From: Perognathus longimembris pacificus
Taxonomy: Eukaryota > Chordata > Mammalia > Rodentia > Heteromyidae
Assembly (NCBI RefSeq): GCF_023159225.1
Contig: NC_063161.1
Span: forward strand, 75,864,267-75,928,266
Direction: 5' to 3'
DNA length: 64,000 bases
A program made the position numbers and the translations under genes. A model generated the notes under the pieces. The model saw nothing but the letters and a program-made list of their open reading frames with translations, was not told the DNA's origin and made no database searches. Shown piece after piece: positions 11,440 through 22,499 of this stretch. Each line of letters begins with the position of its first letter. The stretch's first letter is position 1.

Positions 11440-12250
11440 CACTGAGGCCGATGTGTTATCAAACATTGTTTCACAAGTATGGCTGCCTGGTGCTAAAGGC
11501 CATGTTGTCTAGGTTGTTTCCACTGCAGTGGGCAAGGGCCTTCCACCTTGCCTCTCTAGTGCCTGCTGCTCTTGTAGCACCAGGAGAAGAAGCGCAGCCA
11601 CTCCTCCCCATGTCTGGGCATTGCCAGCCTCCTAGAAACAGGAGGGCTGTCCAGTGGGTCCCTCTGCTCATAGGCCTTGGAATGAGATTGGGCACAGGGA
11701 CTCGTGTGATAATTTTGTTTTCCTCCTTGGTCTATACTAGACACCTTAGTCCAAACCCTCCCCGATGTACAGGCAGACATGGACTCCCTAGCAGCCATGA
11801 TCCTACAGAACAGAGGGCTTTTCTTAGGCGCACTCCATCCAGGGGAGCTTGTGTAATGCTTGCGGGCAATGGCTGCTTATGGGAGATGCAGTCTAACACA
11901 GTCAACCCAACAGGCCTCTCAGCTTTAACAACCATCTCTCCAGGATGAATCTCATGGAAAAGCTGCTGCCCATGGCTTTCCTGTCTTCTCTTCCTCATGA
12001 CCTTCTGTTTCCTCCTTACATTTCCTCATTGGACTGTGCCTCCTTCATTTTCTCACCGTGTCTTTCCTCTCATTCCCAGGGCACACAGTTACAGATGATC
12101 TTACAACGTTGGTTCCAGGCAGGGCCACCTGGCCTAGGGCCCCTCATCCACCTGACCGAAGGCTCTTTACAGTCTTATTCCAGAGCTCCATTAGACCTGC
12201 CATAGCCTCTCAGAGTACCCCAGAACCTTCTGCCAGAACAACAAATAAGT
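11440..12250 (+). pseudogene. Class I ERV env transmembrane-subunit relic (left arm)
   Basis: The frame from 11,451 contains a hydrophobic fusion-peptide-like stretch (PLLIGLGMRLGTGT). After a shift, a segment whose family pattern is a leucine-rich heptad region followed by the conserved disulfide region of gammaretrovirus-like TM is recognisable, clearest in the mirrored copy. A hydrophobic membrane-anchor-like stretch follows toward 12,050. Relative to the right arm, about 28 bp are missing near 11,735, which breaks the frame. The CX6CC cysteines are not cleanly preserved. It is a decayed fragment with no SU, pol or gag recognised upstream. Confidence 0.68.
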
Positions 12251-12679
12251 AGGCAGGGACATCTCTACGGCCCTGCCCAGCTTGAAGCAGTTCCAAGAAG
12301 ATGAGACCTCCACCCCACTTGTACCAGGGCTAGTTTTGTTGTTCTGTCAGGGGGAGATGTGGAGGAAAGTCCCTCTTCAGGGGCTATGGCAGACGTAAAA
12401 TGCCAAGGGCCAGGTGGAGTAAGAAAGTAAGGGCGGAGCCAGTCTAAGGAAGAAACCATGGTCCAAGGAAGAAAGAAGCCCCCCACAAAACCCATGGGAA
12501 AGGAAACAGCCATCAAGAGAATGCCCAGCCGCCCCTTCAAGCCTGTTCCCGGCCCCTATTGTCAACTCAGGAGGGTTTCTCTTGTTGCTAGGCTGCTGGC
12601 AGTTTCCCTTTGCATAATAAACCTTTGCTTTCCTAGTACTTTGTCTTGGTGACTATTTTTTACTTCCTGTGGGCTCCAG

Positions 12680-14170
12680 TATTCACAACACTCCCAACTT
12701 CTTTGTGTTCTCCACATCTTCCTCACCCCTCCCTGCCTTCTTGACAATTTCCCACCTTCTTCCTCCCTCCCCTACTCTGTGCTTCCTGTCTCCCAGACGC
12801 CCTCCACTCCCCACACCACATTATGTTCCCCTACCCACTTTTCTAACCTCCCCTTCTTGCCTCCTGTATTCTTCCCAGAGTTCTCTGCAACTCCTGAGCC
12901 ACAGCCACTTACTTCATTCTGGGGTACCCACCTGAGCTCCCCCAACTTCTCTGAATCTTCTCCTCTTCCATGATTTCTCCTCCTCATGCCTCCTTATCAC
13001 CATTTGTCTTGACTCCTATCTGCTTCTGGAACATTTCTTTTCCTTAAAAAAAAAATTCTTTTTGGGTCAGTTGTTGGTCTTGAACTCAGGGCCTGGGCAC
13101 GGTCCCTTAGCTTTTTCCCTCAAGGCTAGCACCCTACCACCTCAAGCTACAGCACCACTTCCAGTTTTCTGGTGGTTAAGAGTCTCAGGGACTTTGCTGC
13201 CTGGGCTGGTTTTGCATGGCAACCCTCAGATCTCAGCCTCCTGAGAAGCTAGAATGACAGGCACGAGCCACCAGCTGAACATTTTCCTTTCCGACCTCCA
13301 GCGCTCTTTCTACTACACCACCCACCTCCCTTGCCACACTATGCTCACTGCTCCAACCCTGCCCAACTTCTCAAGCTCCTTTCCATCTCCAGAACCCCGA
13401 CCCAGGTCCCTGAACTCCCATTCCCCTTCCCTTAACCTTATCTCCACACCTCCTGGCCTGCCCCAATTACCCTGACCCCCCACTCCACCCACCCTCCTAT
13501 GCCTGAGGTCCCTACCACTCCATTCCCAACTCACAGGCTCCACTCCCCTCCCCATCTCCCTACCACCTTATTCACATCTCCTTGAACCCCCTACATTCTT
13601 CCTCCTCTCTACTCCCCCACAAACATATTCTCACCTGCCTGACCTTCCTTCACCTCCCTACCCTCTCTCCCAACCTCTCCTAATACCCCATTCCCTCTCA
13701 ACTTCCTTGAACTCCCTTTCTACCTCTTGACATTTTCACATCTTTGTGACTGCTCCATACACCTCTGCACCCTCTTCATCTCCCTGACTCCTTCTTTCCT
13801 CTTCCTGACGATTCCCACCATTCTGACCCTTCTCTATCCCTTGACTGCTTCCAACCACCTTATTGACTCACCGTCCTCGACCCCTGTCTTATCCTATCCA
13901 TCCTACCAACTTCCATGCCCCTCCATTTATCTCTGGGAGCCTTACCTGTTTTTACATCTCCTGAAACCCTACATACATGCTTGTGTCTCTCTGTCTTCCC
14001 TTTCTCACCTCAGCCAGCGCCACCGATCTGCTTGACCTCTCCCCACCCCTCTGACCACTCCTGAGCTCCCTGAGTCTCCATCACTGCCTTCATCCCATGT
14101 CTTCCCCTTTCATTGGCCCCTGTCCACTTCCTGTTGCCTAAAATCCTGACCCCTCCCTAGCTCCTTTGCC
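12680..14170 (+). repeat. Degenerate C/T-rich (polypyrimidine) tract
   Basis: About 1.5 kb is almost entirely C and T on this strand, with recurring catctccctgac-like words spaced roughly 20-25 bp apart near 13,700-13,860. It is interrupted by a SINE at 13,062-13,275. Open frames here are compositional artefacts. The mirrored purine-rich copy (57,920-58,400) is about one third as long. Confidence 0.85.
13062..13275 (-). repeat. B1/ID hybrid SINE, antisense
   Basis: ggtcttgaactcagggcctg through ctcagcctcctgagaagcta to cgagccaccagc, inside the pyrimidine tract and absent from the mirrored arm. Confidence 0.88.
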
Positions 14171-14647
14171 CTGGGTCCCTTCTTTGCCTCCCTGACACCC
14201 AGATGAGATAAAAGTGGAGAAACAGGACACTTTCCCAGAGTGGATATATCTGTTCTGCCACTATCCTGTGTGGACATGAGACCTCAGCTTCTTTAGCCTT
14301 TCCACTTGGACTCAACACCCTCCATGCCAAGGAGTTCGTGAGACTTCAGCCATGGACCTGTGAGCCCTCACTGGTTGGTTGTTGGAGGCATCCAGGTTCT
14401 GAAACTGAGCAGCCACCAAGTTCTCTCTCTAGCAGGCAGACAACCAAGTTGGACTATTCAGCTACCAATTGTGTAAGTAAATTCTCTCATAATTCTCCTC
14501 CTGTTCATTCTTCTGCAGACTGGGAGCTTCCAAGATGGCCAGTGGGGTTTTTAGTATCACATTGCACAGTGCCTGTCTGCAATGGGCCTTATTTCCCAGG
14601 AACACTTCATCCCACCATTATCCTTGTCTAAATCATTTGTGATCTTT

Positions 14648-14862
14648 ATTTGGTGATGAGCCTGGTGTTTGAATTTGGAGCCTCACTCTTACTGGGAAGG
14701 TGATCTTTCCCTGAAGCTGTGCCTCAGCTCTTTTTTTTTTTTTTTTTTTTGCTCAAATTGTTTTTCTGGTGGGGTCTCTCATTTGTTGTCTGAGGCTAGC
14801 CTTGAACTGTGAACTTCCTACCTATGTCTCTGGTATAGCTGAAATTCCAGGTGCTCCTGTAA
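14648..14862 (-). repeat. Old ID/B1-like SINE remnants, antisense
   Basis: A diverged reversed ID-like half is followed by a T run (about 14,731-14,750) and a B1-like piece (aggctagccttgaactgtga). Two insertions are possible. Confidence 0.5.
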
Positions 14863-15059
14863 TGAATCCACCTGACTAATCATCACTCCTCAAACCCATG
14901 CTCTCCTTCAGACCTGTCCCTGAGAATTGCTCCCTCTTTTATCTCCTTTTATCCCCTTTCCCCTCAGAAGCTGGTTTCCCTGTTGTCTGCCTCTTTACAT
15001 TTCTTTGCTTCCAGCTCACACTTGGCTTCTGCCTGCTGCTTTTCCCAGCTGCTCCCATG

Positions 15060-15215
15060 TCTTCTGGTGCTCCCATTTCCCAGGATGCTTTTCTGCAATC
15101 AGCCTCCACACAGGTAGCTCTTTGCTGTGCAGACCCATTGACGTAGCACCATCACTTCTTCCTATCATCTTATTTTTCTCGGGAATTATACCAGTACACA
15201 CTACTGTTTTCAATT
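15060..15215. repeat. Diverged repeat block shared with 16,768-16,905 and 56,470-56,600
   Basis: Shared words include catttcccaggatgcttttc, ggcagctctttcctgt-type sequence and ttatttttctc.ggaattata. The copy at 16.8 kb is direct. The copy at 56.5 kb is inverted and extends IR1 beyond the LTR-like region. Confidence 0.65.
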
Positions 15216-15643
15216 TCATCACAACGTCTAGTTTTTCCTTGTGTTAGGTAAGACTGGATGAGAGTTTATTAAAAAGACTCCCAGGCTGACTGAAACAGCA
15301 AATGTGTCTGTCCCCATTTTTGTCCTCTCCTGGGCCCTTTCTTGGTAGGTATCTCTGTGGATCCACCCTTATTTTAGGAATAGGGAGTATTTGCTAGCCG
15401 TGGAATTTTCTTCCTTCTAGTCTTCCTGATGTTTTCCCCTTCCATATCTTCCACTTGCTGCTGACTTCAAATTCTCCCTTAGGATCTGCTACCTCTCATT
15501 TTTCTATGTAAAGAAATAATCTATGGTCCTTTTTCAGAGCTGGGAATTTGGTCAAACATACACAACCGTGTTATACAACAGTAACATTTGACAGCAAGGA
15601 GGCAATGGTCATCCCGTGTTAGGAGGTGAGTGGACATTCCATT

Positions 15644-15727
15644 CCATTTTTCTCCCTTCCTTCCTTCCTTCCTTCCTTCCTTCCTTCCTTCCTTCCTTCC
15701 TTCCTTCCTTCCTTCCTTCCTTCCTTC

Positions 15728-15776
<49 letters not shown>

Positions 15777-15811
15777 TTTCTCTTCTTTCTTTCTTTCTTT
15801 CTTTCTTTCTC

Positions 15812-15842
<31 letters not shown>

Positions 15843-15867
15843 GTCTCTCTCTCTTTCTTTCTTTATT
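15644..15867. repeat. (TTCC)n(TTTC)n array derived from a SINE tail
   Basis: The array lies entirely between the left target-site duplication (tggacattccatt, 15,631-15,643) and the body of the antisense SINE at 15,868-16,057. It therefore occupies the position of the SINE's A tail. Confidence 0.92.
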
Positions 15868-16057
15868 TTGCCAGTCCTGGTGCTTGAACTCAGAGCCTGG
15901 GCACTGTCCCTGAGCTTCTTTTACTCAAGGCTAGCACTCAACCACATGAGCCACAGCGATACTTCCGGCTTTTTCTGTGTATGTGGTACTGAGAAATTGA
16001 ACGCAGGGCTTCATGCATGCCAGGCAAACACTCTACCAGTAAGCCACATTCCCAGCC
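15868..16057 (-). repeat. DIP-like dimeric SINE, antisense, full length
   Basis: Starts ttgccagtcctggtgcttga and ends attcccagcc. The second target-site copy tggacattccatt is at 16,058-16,070. Confidence 0.92.
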
Positions 16058-16241
16058 TGGACATTCCATTTTTATTGTACTCCCCCAAGGGAAGCGTGAC
16101 CTTGTCCTTTTTAGTAATCTGAGACCTGCTTGCCCTTTCAAAAGAAATGTCCTTTAAATGCCATACATATTTGTCAAGGTAAGTTAAAGAAATGTAGTTC
16201 GAGGTTCACTATTCAATGATGAAGGCTAACATCAAATATAA

Positions 16242-16269
16242 GTGTGTGTGTGTGTGTGTGTGTGTGTGT
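16242..16269. repeat. (GT)n microsatellite
   Basis: Fourteen GT units. Confidence 0.95.
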
Positions 16270-16767
16270 ATCTGCAAGAATTTGGAGGTATTACCTCTTG
16301 CTATAATAGATATATAAGTATAATGCAAAAATAGTATCTTTTTAAAACCAGAGTTTGTTATTTTACTTTTATTCTGTTTTTGAATTAGTATATATCAACA
16401 GTAAGAGGGAGTCTCATTTTGGTCATTCCAAAGATGTACACAGTGTACTTTGAGCAAGTTCACCCCTCCATTCAATTCCCACACTCTGCTGCTATCCCCT
16501 GCCAGTATTTGGCTAGTTTCACCATCTCACCTCATCTTCATGTGCACAGATATGTACATATGTGTTTTTATAACATATACATAACTTACATCATTCCTCC
16601 TCACCCTTCAGATTCCTTTCTTACTACTTCTTCCTCTTGCTGACCCTCTCACCCTAAGCCTTCTTCTACATTAATGTGTCTTCAGCAGCAGCAGCACCAC
16701 CACCACCTTCACCACCACTACCACTGTCACTGCCACTTCAGTTTTAGGTTATACAAGTGTAGAAAAG

Positions 16768-16905
16768 AGTCCCATTTCCCAGGATGCTTTTCTGGGCTCC
16801 CAGTCTCCACATTGGCAGCTCTTTCCTGTACCCACTCAGCTATGAAGCACGATCACCACTTCCTATCATGTTATTTTTCTCAGGAATTATAAAAGCTCAC
16901 CTGGC
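16768..16905. repeat. Direct diverged copy of block 15,060-15,215
   Basis: catttcccaggatgcttttc, then ctatcatgttatttttctca, in the same order as at 15.1 kb. Confidence 0.6.
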
Positions 16906-17300
16906 ATTTTGAGCCTGACTCATCTCACTCGACATGATGATCTCTGGTCCCATCCATTTTTTTTTTTTGGCAAATGACATAATTTCATTCTTTTAAGGCT
17001 GAGGGATTTTCCATGGCATATATGTTTATGTATAACAATGAGATATTAATAATTGATATCTTTTATGATATATAAGACTTCTATAATGTATGATTTTAAA
17101 GACATTAGCGTAATTTTCTTTTGAGCACAGGGTGAAAGATAGGTGTCTAGTTTTAGTCTTCTGCGAGTAGATATCCTAGTTCAGCACAATTTGCTAAATG
17201 AGATACCTTTTCCCAATGTATGTTGTTTGGCTTCTTTGTCAAGAGTCATGTGGCTGTGCCTGTGGGAGGCTTATTTCTCAGTCTTCCATTTTTATTCCAC

Positions 17301-17303
<3 letters not shown>

Positions 17304-17363
<60 letters not shown>
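17304..17363. repeat. (GT)n microsatellite
   Basis: About 30 GT units, inside the old L1. Confidence 0.96.
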
Positions 17364-17364
<1 letters not shown>

Positions 17365-17444
17365 CAGTACCATGCTGCTCTTGTTACAGTGGCTCTGTGG
17401 TATAATCTAAAGTCAGATATTGTGATACCTCCAGCATTGCTCTT

Positions 17445-17681
17445 ATTTATTTATTGTCTGTCATGGGGCTTGAACTCAGGGCCTGGGTGCTATTCCTGCG
17501 CTTTTCTGCTCAAGGCTAGCTAGTGCTCTACTACTGTGAGCCACAGCTCCACTTCTGGCTTTCTGGGGGTTAATTAAAGATAAGGGTCTCATAGAATTTT
17601 CTGACTGGGCTGGCTTTGGATTACAATCCTCAGACCTCAGCCTCCTGAGTGGCTAGGACTGTAGGAGCTGCCCAAGCCCTG
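17445..17681 (-). repeat. B1/ID hybrid SINE, antisense, with target-site duplication
   Basis: Bounded by ccagcattgctctt at 17,431-17,444 and 17,682-17,695. It is inserted into the L1 and therefore younger than it. Confidence 0.92.
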
Positions 17682-18299
17682 CCAGCATTGCTCTTTTTTG
17701 CTCAGGATTGCATTGGCTACTCCGAATATTTTTATACTTCCAGCCTTAGGATTGCTGTTTGGATTTTCTTTGAAGACTGACATTAGTGCTTTGATGGAGA
17801 TTGTATTGCATCTTTATGTCACTATTAGTAATGTAGCCATTTTGATACCATTAGTTCTGTCAATCCTGAATATAAATCTTTCCATCTTCTTTTGTCTTTT
17901 TACAATTTCTTCCCTGCTTTATGATCTTCATTACAGAGGCCTTTTTCTTCCTTATTAGACATTTTTCACATTTTGGGGGATGAGACTGTTGTCTGACGTA
18001 CTTGTCAGTGAGTTTGCTGTTAGTGTGCAGTGAGGAGATGAGGTTAGTTGTGGATTTTGTGTCTTCCTTCTTTGCTGGATATGTTTATCAGATTTCAGAG
18101 TATTCTGGTGTCTTCTATACCTTTCAAATGTCAAATCATATCATTTGCAAAGAGACAATTTGACCTCTATTTGGAATCCTTTTATTTACTTAATTTTTGT
18201 ATAGTTTTGAGAGGTTTTCCATTTCTATTCAACAAAAAGAAATTATCCTGTAGTATTTTGGGGTCATGCTCTTACATGGTTTAGATATCAACCATACTG

Positions 18300-18690
18300 G
18301 CAATCACAGAATATGCTTGAAAGACTACCTCAGTGGTTATGCCTCTGAATTACCACAGCTGTCACTCAAGATGTAGCAGGCATCAAGCCCATTCAGGGTT
18401 TGTCAATGGAAAAAAATTTCCTCCTCCTCTAAGGGGCAACTCATTGGTGTACAGACTACATACTGTACCTTGAGCTATTAAAAAAACACACCTGGAATAG
18501 TGTCCCAAGGAGGGTTTCATCTTGCTTTCAAAAACTGTGCTCTTGTCCAATGGCTGAAAAGAAATACCCCAAAGGTATAAATGCAAGTGTCTCCTCTGAG
18601 AGAGGCAGTTAACAAGAAGAATAACAAGAGCAGGTAGGTATGGTAGCAGCTCTGCTTTACAAAATGTAGATCTAGTTATATGTTGTGAGA
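18300..18690. other. Unassigned sequence
   Basis: No transposon or coding frame recognised between the antisense L1 and the L1M-like 3' UTR. Confidence 0.4.
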
Positions 18691-18699
18691 TGATTAAAT

Positions 18700-18990
18700 C
18701 TTTCTATGCATCTGTCACCTCAGAAAGCCAGATTCTGCCACATCCAACTTGTACAAGTTTGGAATTAGAAGTAAATGGTGGAATAATGCTTTCCAGAGGC
18801 TGGGAGGAGGAAGAGAGTGATTGGAAGGGATAAGTTGTCTGTCAAAGGAAATAAGAGTTTCAGACAGGAAGAATCACCCAACAAAGTAAACACAGTCAAG
18901 AATAATGTCCCTTACATTTATTTTGAAGTCGCTGAAATGGTTGATGTTATGTGCCTCTCTGCATTTTAGTGATGAATGAAAGAAGCCTGT
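18700..18990 (+). mobile_element. L1M-like 3' UTR remnant
   Basis: The order ccagaggctgggaggaggaa ... tcaaggaaataagagtttca-like ... gtcaagaataatgtc resembles the 3' UTR of ancient mammalian L1M elements. Diverged; recognised from memory of the family, not by search. Confidence 0.5.
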
Positions 18991-19281
18991 GCTCTGGGGA
19001 TCCTGACTCCAGGATGTGTGGGTTTGGTCAGGTGTGTATTCGAACACCTGAAGGAGGAAGGCAAGCATGAAGTTTACACTGCTGTGTGCCCAGTGCGTTG
19101 GAGGCCTCCTTGCAGATGAGGTAAAAGTAGACTACTTCCAGATGCTCCATGTAGAGTTCTTGTCAAGAGTGCACTGGCAAAATAAGCCCCGGGAAACAGG
19201 TTCTTAGTGTGGGGCCAGGAGGAAGAGGGGCAAATGAATGAAGAGAAGTGGTGGAGAATGCAGTCAAGAATTCCATCTATA

Positions 19282-19796
19282 ATTCCTCAGAAGGCTAAAC
19301 ATAGAGCTCCCCACTGACACAGCAGCCCCACTTTTGGGCATCTACCCAAAAGACCACAAACAAGAACATATTAAAGCCACCAGCACAACAATGTTCATCG
19401 CAGCACAATTTGTCATAGCTAAAATATGGAACCAACCCAGATGCCCCTCAGTAGATGAATGAATCAGGAAAATGTGGTACATATACACAATGGAATTTTA
19501 TGCCTCTATCAGAAAGAATGACATTGCCCCATTCGTAAGGAAATGGAAGGACTTGGAAAAAATTATATTAAGTGAAGTGAGCCAGATCCAAAGAAACATG
19601 GACTCTATGGTTTCCCTCATAGGGAATAATTAGCACAGGTTTAGGCTAGTCACAGCAGAGGATCACAAGAGCCTAATAGCTATGCCCTTATGAATGCATA
19701 AGATAATGCTAAGTGAAATGAGCTCCATGTTATGGAAACGAGTGATATATCACTGTTGTAATTACTTTCAACATGCCATGTGAAACCATAAAAAAA
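19282..19796 (+). mobile_element. 5'-truncated L1 3' end, 515 bp
   Basis: Encodes the C-terminal end of ORF2 with frame damage, similar to the longer copy at 46,040-47,416, then a short 3' UTR and A run. Target-site duplication aattccatctata at 19,269-19,281 and 19,797-19,809. A UGA in place of Trp near 19,460 kills the frame. Confidence 0.93.
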
Positions 19797-20459
19797 AATT
19801 CCATCTATATGCTAGAAATCAAGAAAAGGGAAGAGGTGGGTGGAGAGGGGTAGGTGAGAGTTGAAATGGGTGACCCTGATCAAGATGCATTGTATTCATA
19901 AACTGCTAAATGGAAACTCTTTTGTACAACTACTTAGATAATCTTTTTTTTGTTTTTAGTGCTTTGGGAAACCTGCCAGCCTCCCAAGGCATCCAGTACA
20001 GAGGTGAAGCCAGGTGAGCTGGGATGCCCTTCTGCCCTCCCTGGGGGAAAAGTGAGAGGCTTCTGTTTCTTGGGAAACTTCCCCCCTGACTCCTTATCTG
20101 CCTATCACCATGGAGATGAGAATTACTCAGACCAGCACACCTGTCCCAGGCAGGTAGTCCAGGTGAACCACCAGTGTCCCCAGTGAGGCCAATCTCTGCC
20201 CCCTTTCTATCCAAAGGCCTGATAGGCAGCAGAGAAGGCAGTGGGTCAGTGGGAACTGGGATGCAATGCTGTCCTCGAGAAGAGTCCTGTTTTATGTTTG
20301 CTTCCCTGCCATCCCCTCACTGCCTGCTTGCCTTCCTCCCTGTGGAAGTATCACTCCCAGATAGATTGGGTCCTACGGGGTCACTGCCAACAGCCTCAGC
20401 ATCTCATGGTGACTGAGGGCTACATGCTGAGGCCAAGGCTCAGTTAAAGGTTGCTCTTT

Positions 20460-20580
20460 TAAGTTAAGCATGGCTGTGAGGTTGTCCTTGTCAGACCTAA
20501 CTGCTGGGAGAAACTGAGGCTCTAAGAGACAAGGGCTTTGACCCAAGCTATAAAGAGGACTTCCAATCTAGGTCATCCCA
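20460..20580 (-). repeat. Possible MIR relic, antisense
   Basis: gagaaactgaggctctaaga followed by tttgacccaagcta matches the antisense core and tail of MIR. It is also present in the mirrored block near 36,340-36,400. Confidence 0.45.
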
Positions 20581-20657
20581 CCCATGATGCTGTCCTCCAG
20601 AACCAGAGCATCTTCTAGGGAGATAGGCTGAGTGAGGAAATTGCTTCACACTGAGGA

Positions 20658-20660
<3 letters not shown>

Positions 20661-20724
<64 letters not shown>
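20661..20724. repeat. (GA)n microsatellite
   Basis: About 32 GA units. Absent from the mirrored copy near 36.2 kb. Confidence 0.96.
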
Positions 20725-20726
<2 letters not shown>

Positions 20727-20959
20727 TTGTGGTGAGGTGGGGTCAGTGGGCCAGCAGGAACAGGAGAAACTTCCCCAGAAGAGCAGAGTCTTGAAAGACT
20801 GATGGACATGGGCAGCAGGCTGTTCCTGGTGGAGGCTCAGTTTGTATAAAGAATGGTATTTCCAGTTTGTATGAAGAATAGTTTGTAACAGTGCATTCAT
20901 TCATTGATTCACATATTCACTCATTTACTTATGCATTCATTCCACAAGACCTTTGGAAG

Positions 20960-21660
20960 TGCCTGTAGTTAGGACAGTCTAGGAGCCCGTGGACTTGTCC
21001 TGGGACCTTTGTTCTGTCTCTGGATTGGTCACTATCACAATGGCCTAACCCAGTGCCTGTCATCCATGCTTCCTGTCTTCCTGAGAATGTTCATCCATGT
21101 AACCACTATCCCATGCAAAATCATCTTTTATGTTCTCTTTTATGTACTAGGGTTTACACTCCATTTCTAGACAGGTGCTATACCATGGGAGCCACCCCCT
21201 CAGCATTTTGTATTGTGGGAGTGAGAAATCAGGACCCATGCCGGGCTCTCTATAGGAAGGAACTCAGCTCCACTGCCAGCCGGGAGACACAGCTCACAGG
21301 GCCAGGCCAGGGGCAGCAAAGGGTTGGGCCCACTCATACGAGCCACATGTCACTCTCTGCAAGTTGACATTTCCAGCCTCCAGACACTCAGAGAAGGTCC
21401 TCTGAGGCTCTGAGGAAGGATGCTCAGAGGAAGAGTCGGCAGTTTGGTTGGGCAAGGTGGTGGGCATATGTTCAGACACAAGCATGGCAGTATATCTACC
21501 ATATACAGTCTTCTAGAACAAGAGGGGATTCTTGGTCAGCTGACCAAAGAAAGCTCACTGGCTCATTGTCATACTCACTACAGCTAGAAACTAGCACAAA
21601 GCCATCAGCAATGAGCATACCTGAACAGCTTTACTCAATTAGATGTCAGCCTTTCCCCTA
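20960..21660. other. Low-copy sequence related to 29,860-30,060
   Basis: The stretch around 21,250-21,420 (aactcagctccactgccagc, gacatttccagcct) recurs diverged at 29,888-30,050. No gene recognised. Confidence 0.5.
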
Positions 21661-21671
21661 GACACTTATTT

Positions 21672-21905
21672 TGTTGTAATCACTGGGGTTTGAACTGAAG
21701 GCCTCATGCTTGCTAGGCAGGCAACTCTACCATCAGCCCACACCTCCAGGCTATTTTTGCTTTAATCAATAATCAATAATCAATTTTCAGATAGGACCTC
21801 TCCTGTTTTGAGCTGAGAGGGTCATAGGGCAACAACCTTACCAAGATTTTCTTGCCTGGGATGTGCAGGTAACTTGGGACTGAAGGCATGTTTTACCATG
21901 TCCGG
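21672..21905 (-). repeat. Old ID-like and B1-like SINE remnants, antisense
   Basis: gggtttgaactgaaggcctc ... caactctaccatcagccc is a reversed ID-like monomer. A weak B1-like stretch follows. Confidence 0.55.
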
Positions 21906-22019
21906 TTTTTGGTGGTTGGGATGGGATGACTCACATTTTTTTCACCCTGGATAGTCACAAACAATGATTCCCCTAAGCTCTACCTCCATCCACCTCCCCA
22001 AGTAGCTCAGATTATAAGA

Positions 22020-22490
22020 GTGAACCAGCTCCCTCGGGCAGACTCTGTCAATAGATAAGTGGAAAGTGATCAGTCAGCAGGGATGCCTTGGCCAACAGCC
22101 ATTATGCAGGCTGTCTCCTGATGTCTTTCCACCAACAAGCCTTTTGGTGGAACAGGGCACTTGTGTCCCCCAGGAGTCGCTGCCTCTCCCACCTGAACTA
22201 GCAGTTCCCTGAGGGAAAAGGCCAGTGACCAAGTGGAGAGATGTTGGCCAGCATGTGACTGGCAGTACATTTGTTTCCTTCAAGTCCCCAAGATGCAGCG
22301 GCTTCTCTGAATGCCCCTCAGTAGGTGTCAATCAGCTCTTTCATGTTGAGTCTCTGAATATGGCAAAACAATAAAACATTGTATACAGCCTCCCTTTTGG
22401 TGGTTTATATCCAGCACACTTCACCTACAGCCAATTTGTTTCAGCTTCTATGGACATAGTCATCTCAATTGTAGCCAAGTACCCCAAGAA
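22020..22490. other. Unassigned sequence
   Basis: No recognisable gene or transposon. Confidence 0.4.
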
Positions 22491-22499
22491 AACCCTCAC

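Larger units (their letters stand above)
12358..14608 (+). repeat. LTR-like region downstream of env relic
   Basis: A purine-rich run (cagggggaga) ends at 12,357 and is followed by TG, as at a polypurine tract/LTR border. AATAAA lies at 12,616-12,621. Homology with the mirrored element (57,436-58,735) changes character after a shared ...aacacttca / ...aaccttca end at 14,608 / 57,436, which would fit a CA terminus. If so, the R-U5 part is unusually long because it contains the C/T-rich tract and a SINE. Alternatively the LTR ends near 12,660 and the C/T-rich block is separate. Confidence 0.45.
6168..15215. repeat. Large inverted duplication IR1, left arm
   Basis: The reverse complement of 6,168-12,330 matches 64,000-58,755 almost base for base. 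Between 9.8 and 11.5 kb, left plus right coordinates sum to a constant of about 71,094. The shift to about 70,168 at the outer end is explained almost exactly by the 1,149 bp retrocopy insertion here and a ~224 bp SINE insertion in the other arm. From 12,330 to about 15,215 the match continues at visibly lower identity and with indels. The right arm leaves the window, so the full length is unknown. Confidence 0.93.
16905..18290 (-). mobile_element. Old L1 ORF2 fragment, antisense
   Basis: The plus strand reads as the complement of mammalian L1 ORF2. It runs gacatgatgatctctggtcc ... ggcaaatgacataatttcatt, then ccagtaccatgctgctcttg ... attgtgatacctccagcatt, then caggattgcattggctactc, all in correct antisense order. 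A GT array (17,304-17,363) and a SINE (17,445-17,681) interrupt it. It is heavily decayed with no open frame. Confidence 0.82.
18700..20960. repeat. Inverted repeat IR3, left arm (low-copy block X1)
   Basis: The reverse complement of 35,930-37,650 matches this interval in order. The L1M-like piece (18,880-19,060), the block near 20,100, the ttaagcatggctgtgagg stretch at 20,464, and caggctgttcctggtggagg at 20,816 all have counterparts. A young L1 (19,282-19,796) and the GA array are private to this arm. Partial direct copies lie at 26,870-27,900 and 29,400-30,070. Confidence 0.82.

Noticed and set aside
11451..11948. 165-codon frame as a host gene
   Set aside because: It is the env TM relic read through a frameshift. 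The mirrored copy shows the retroviral pattern more clearly.
15616..16122. 168-codon Pro-Ser-Phe-Leu frame
   Set aside because: Translation of the TTCC/TTTC array plus the antisense SINE. The GGAA arrays at 34.0 and 56.8 kb give similar artefacts.
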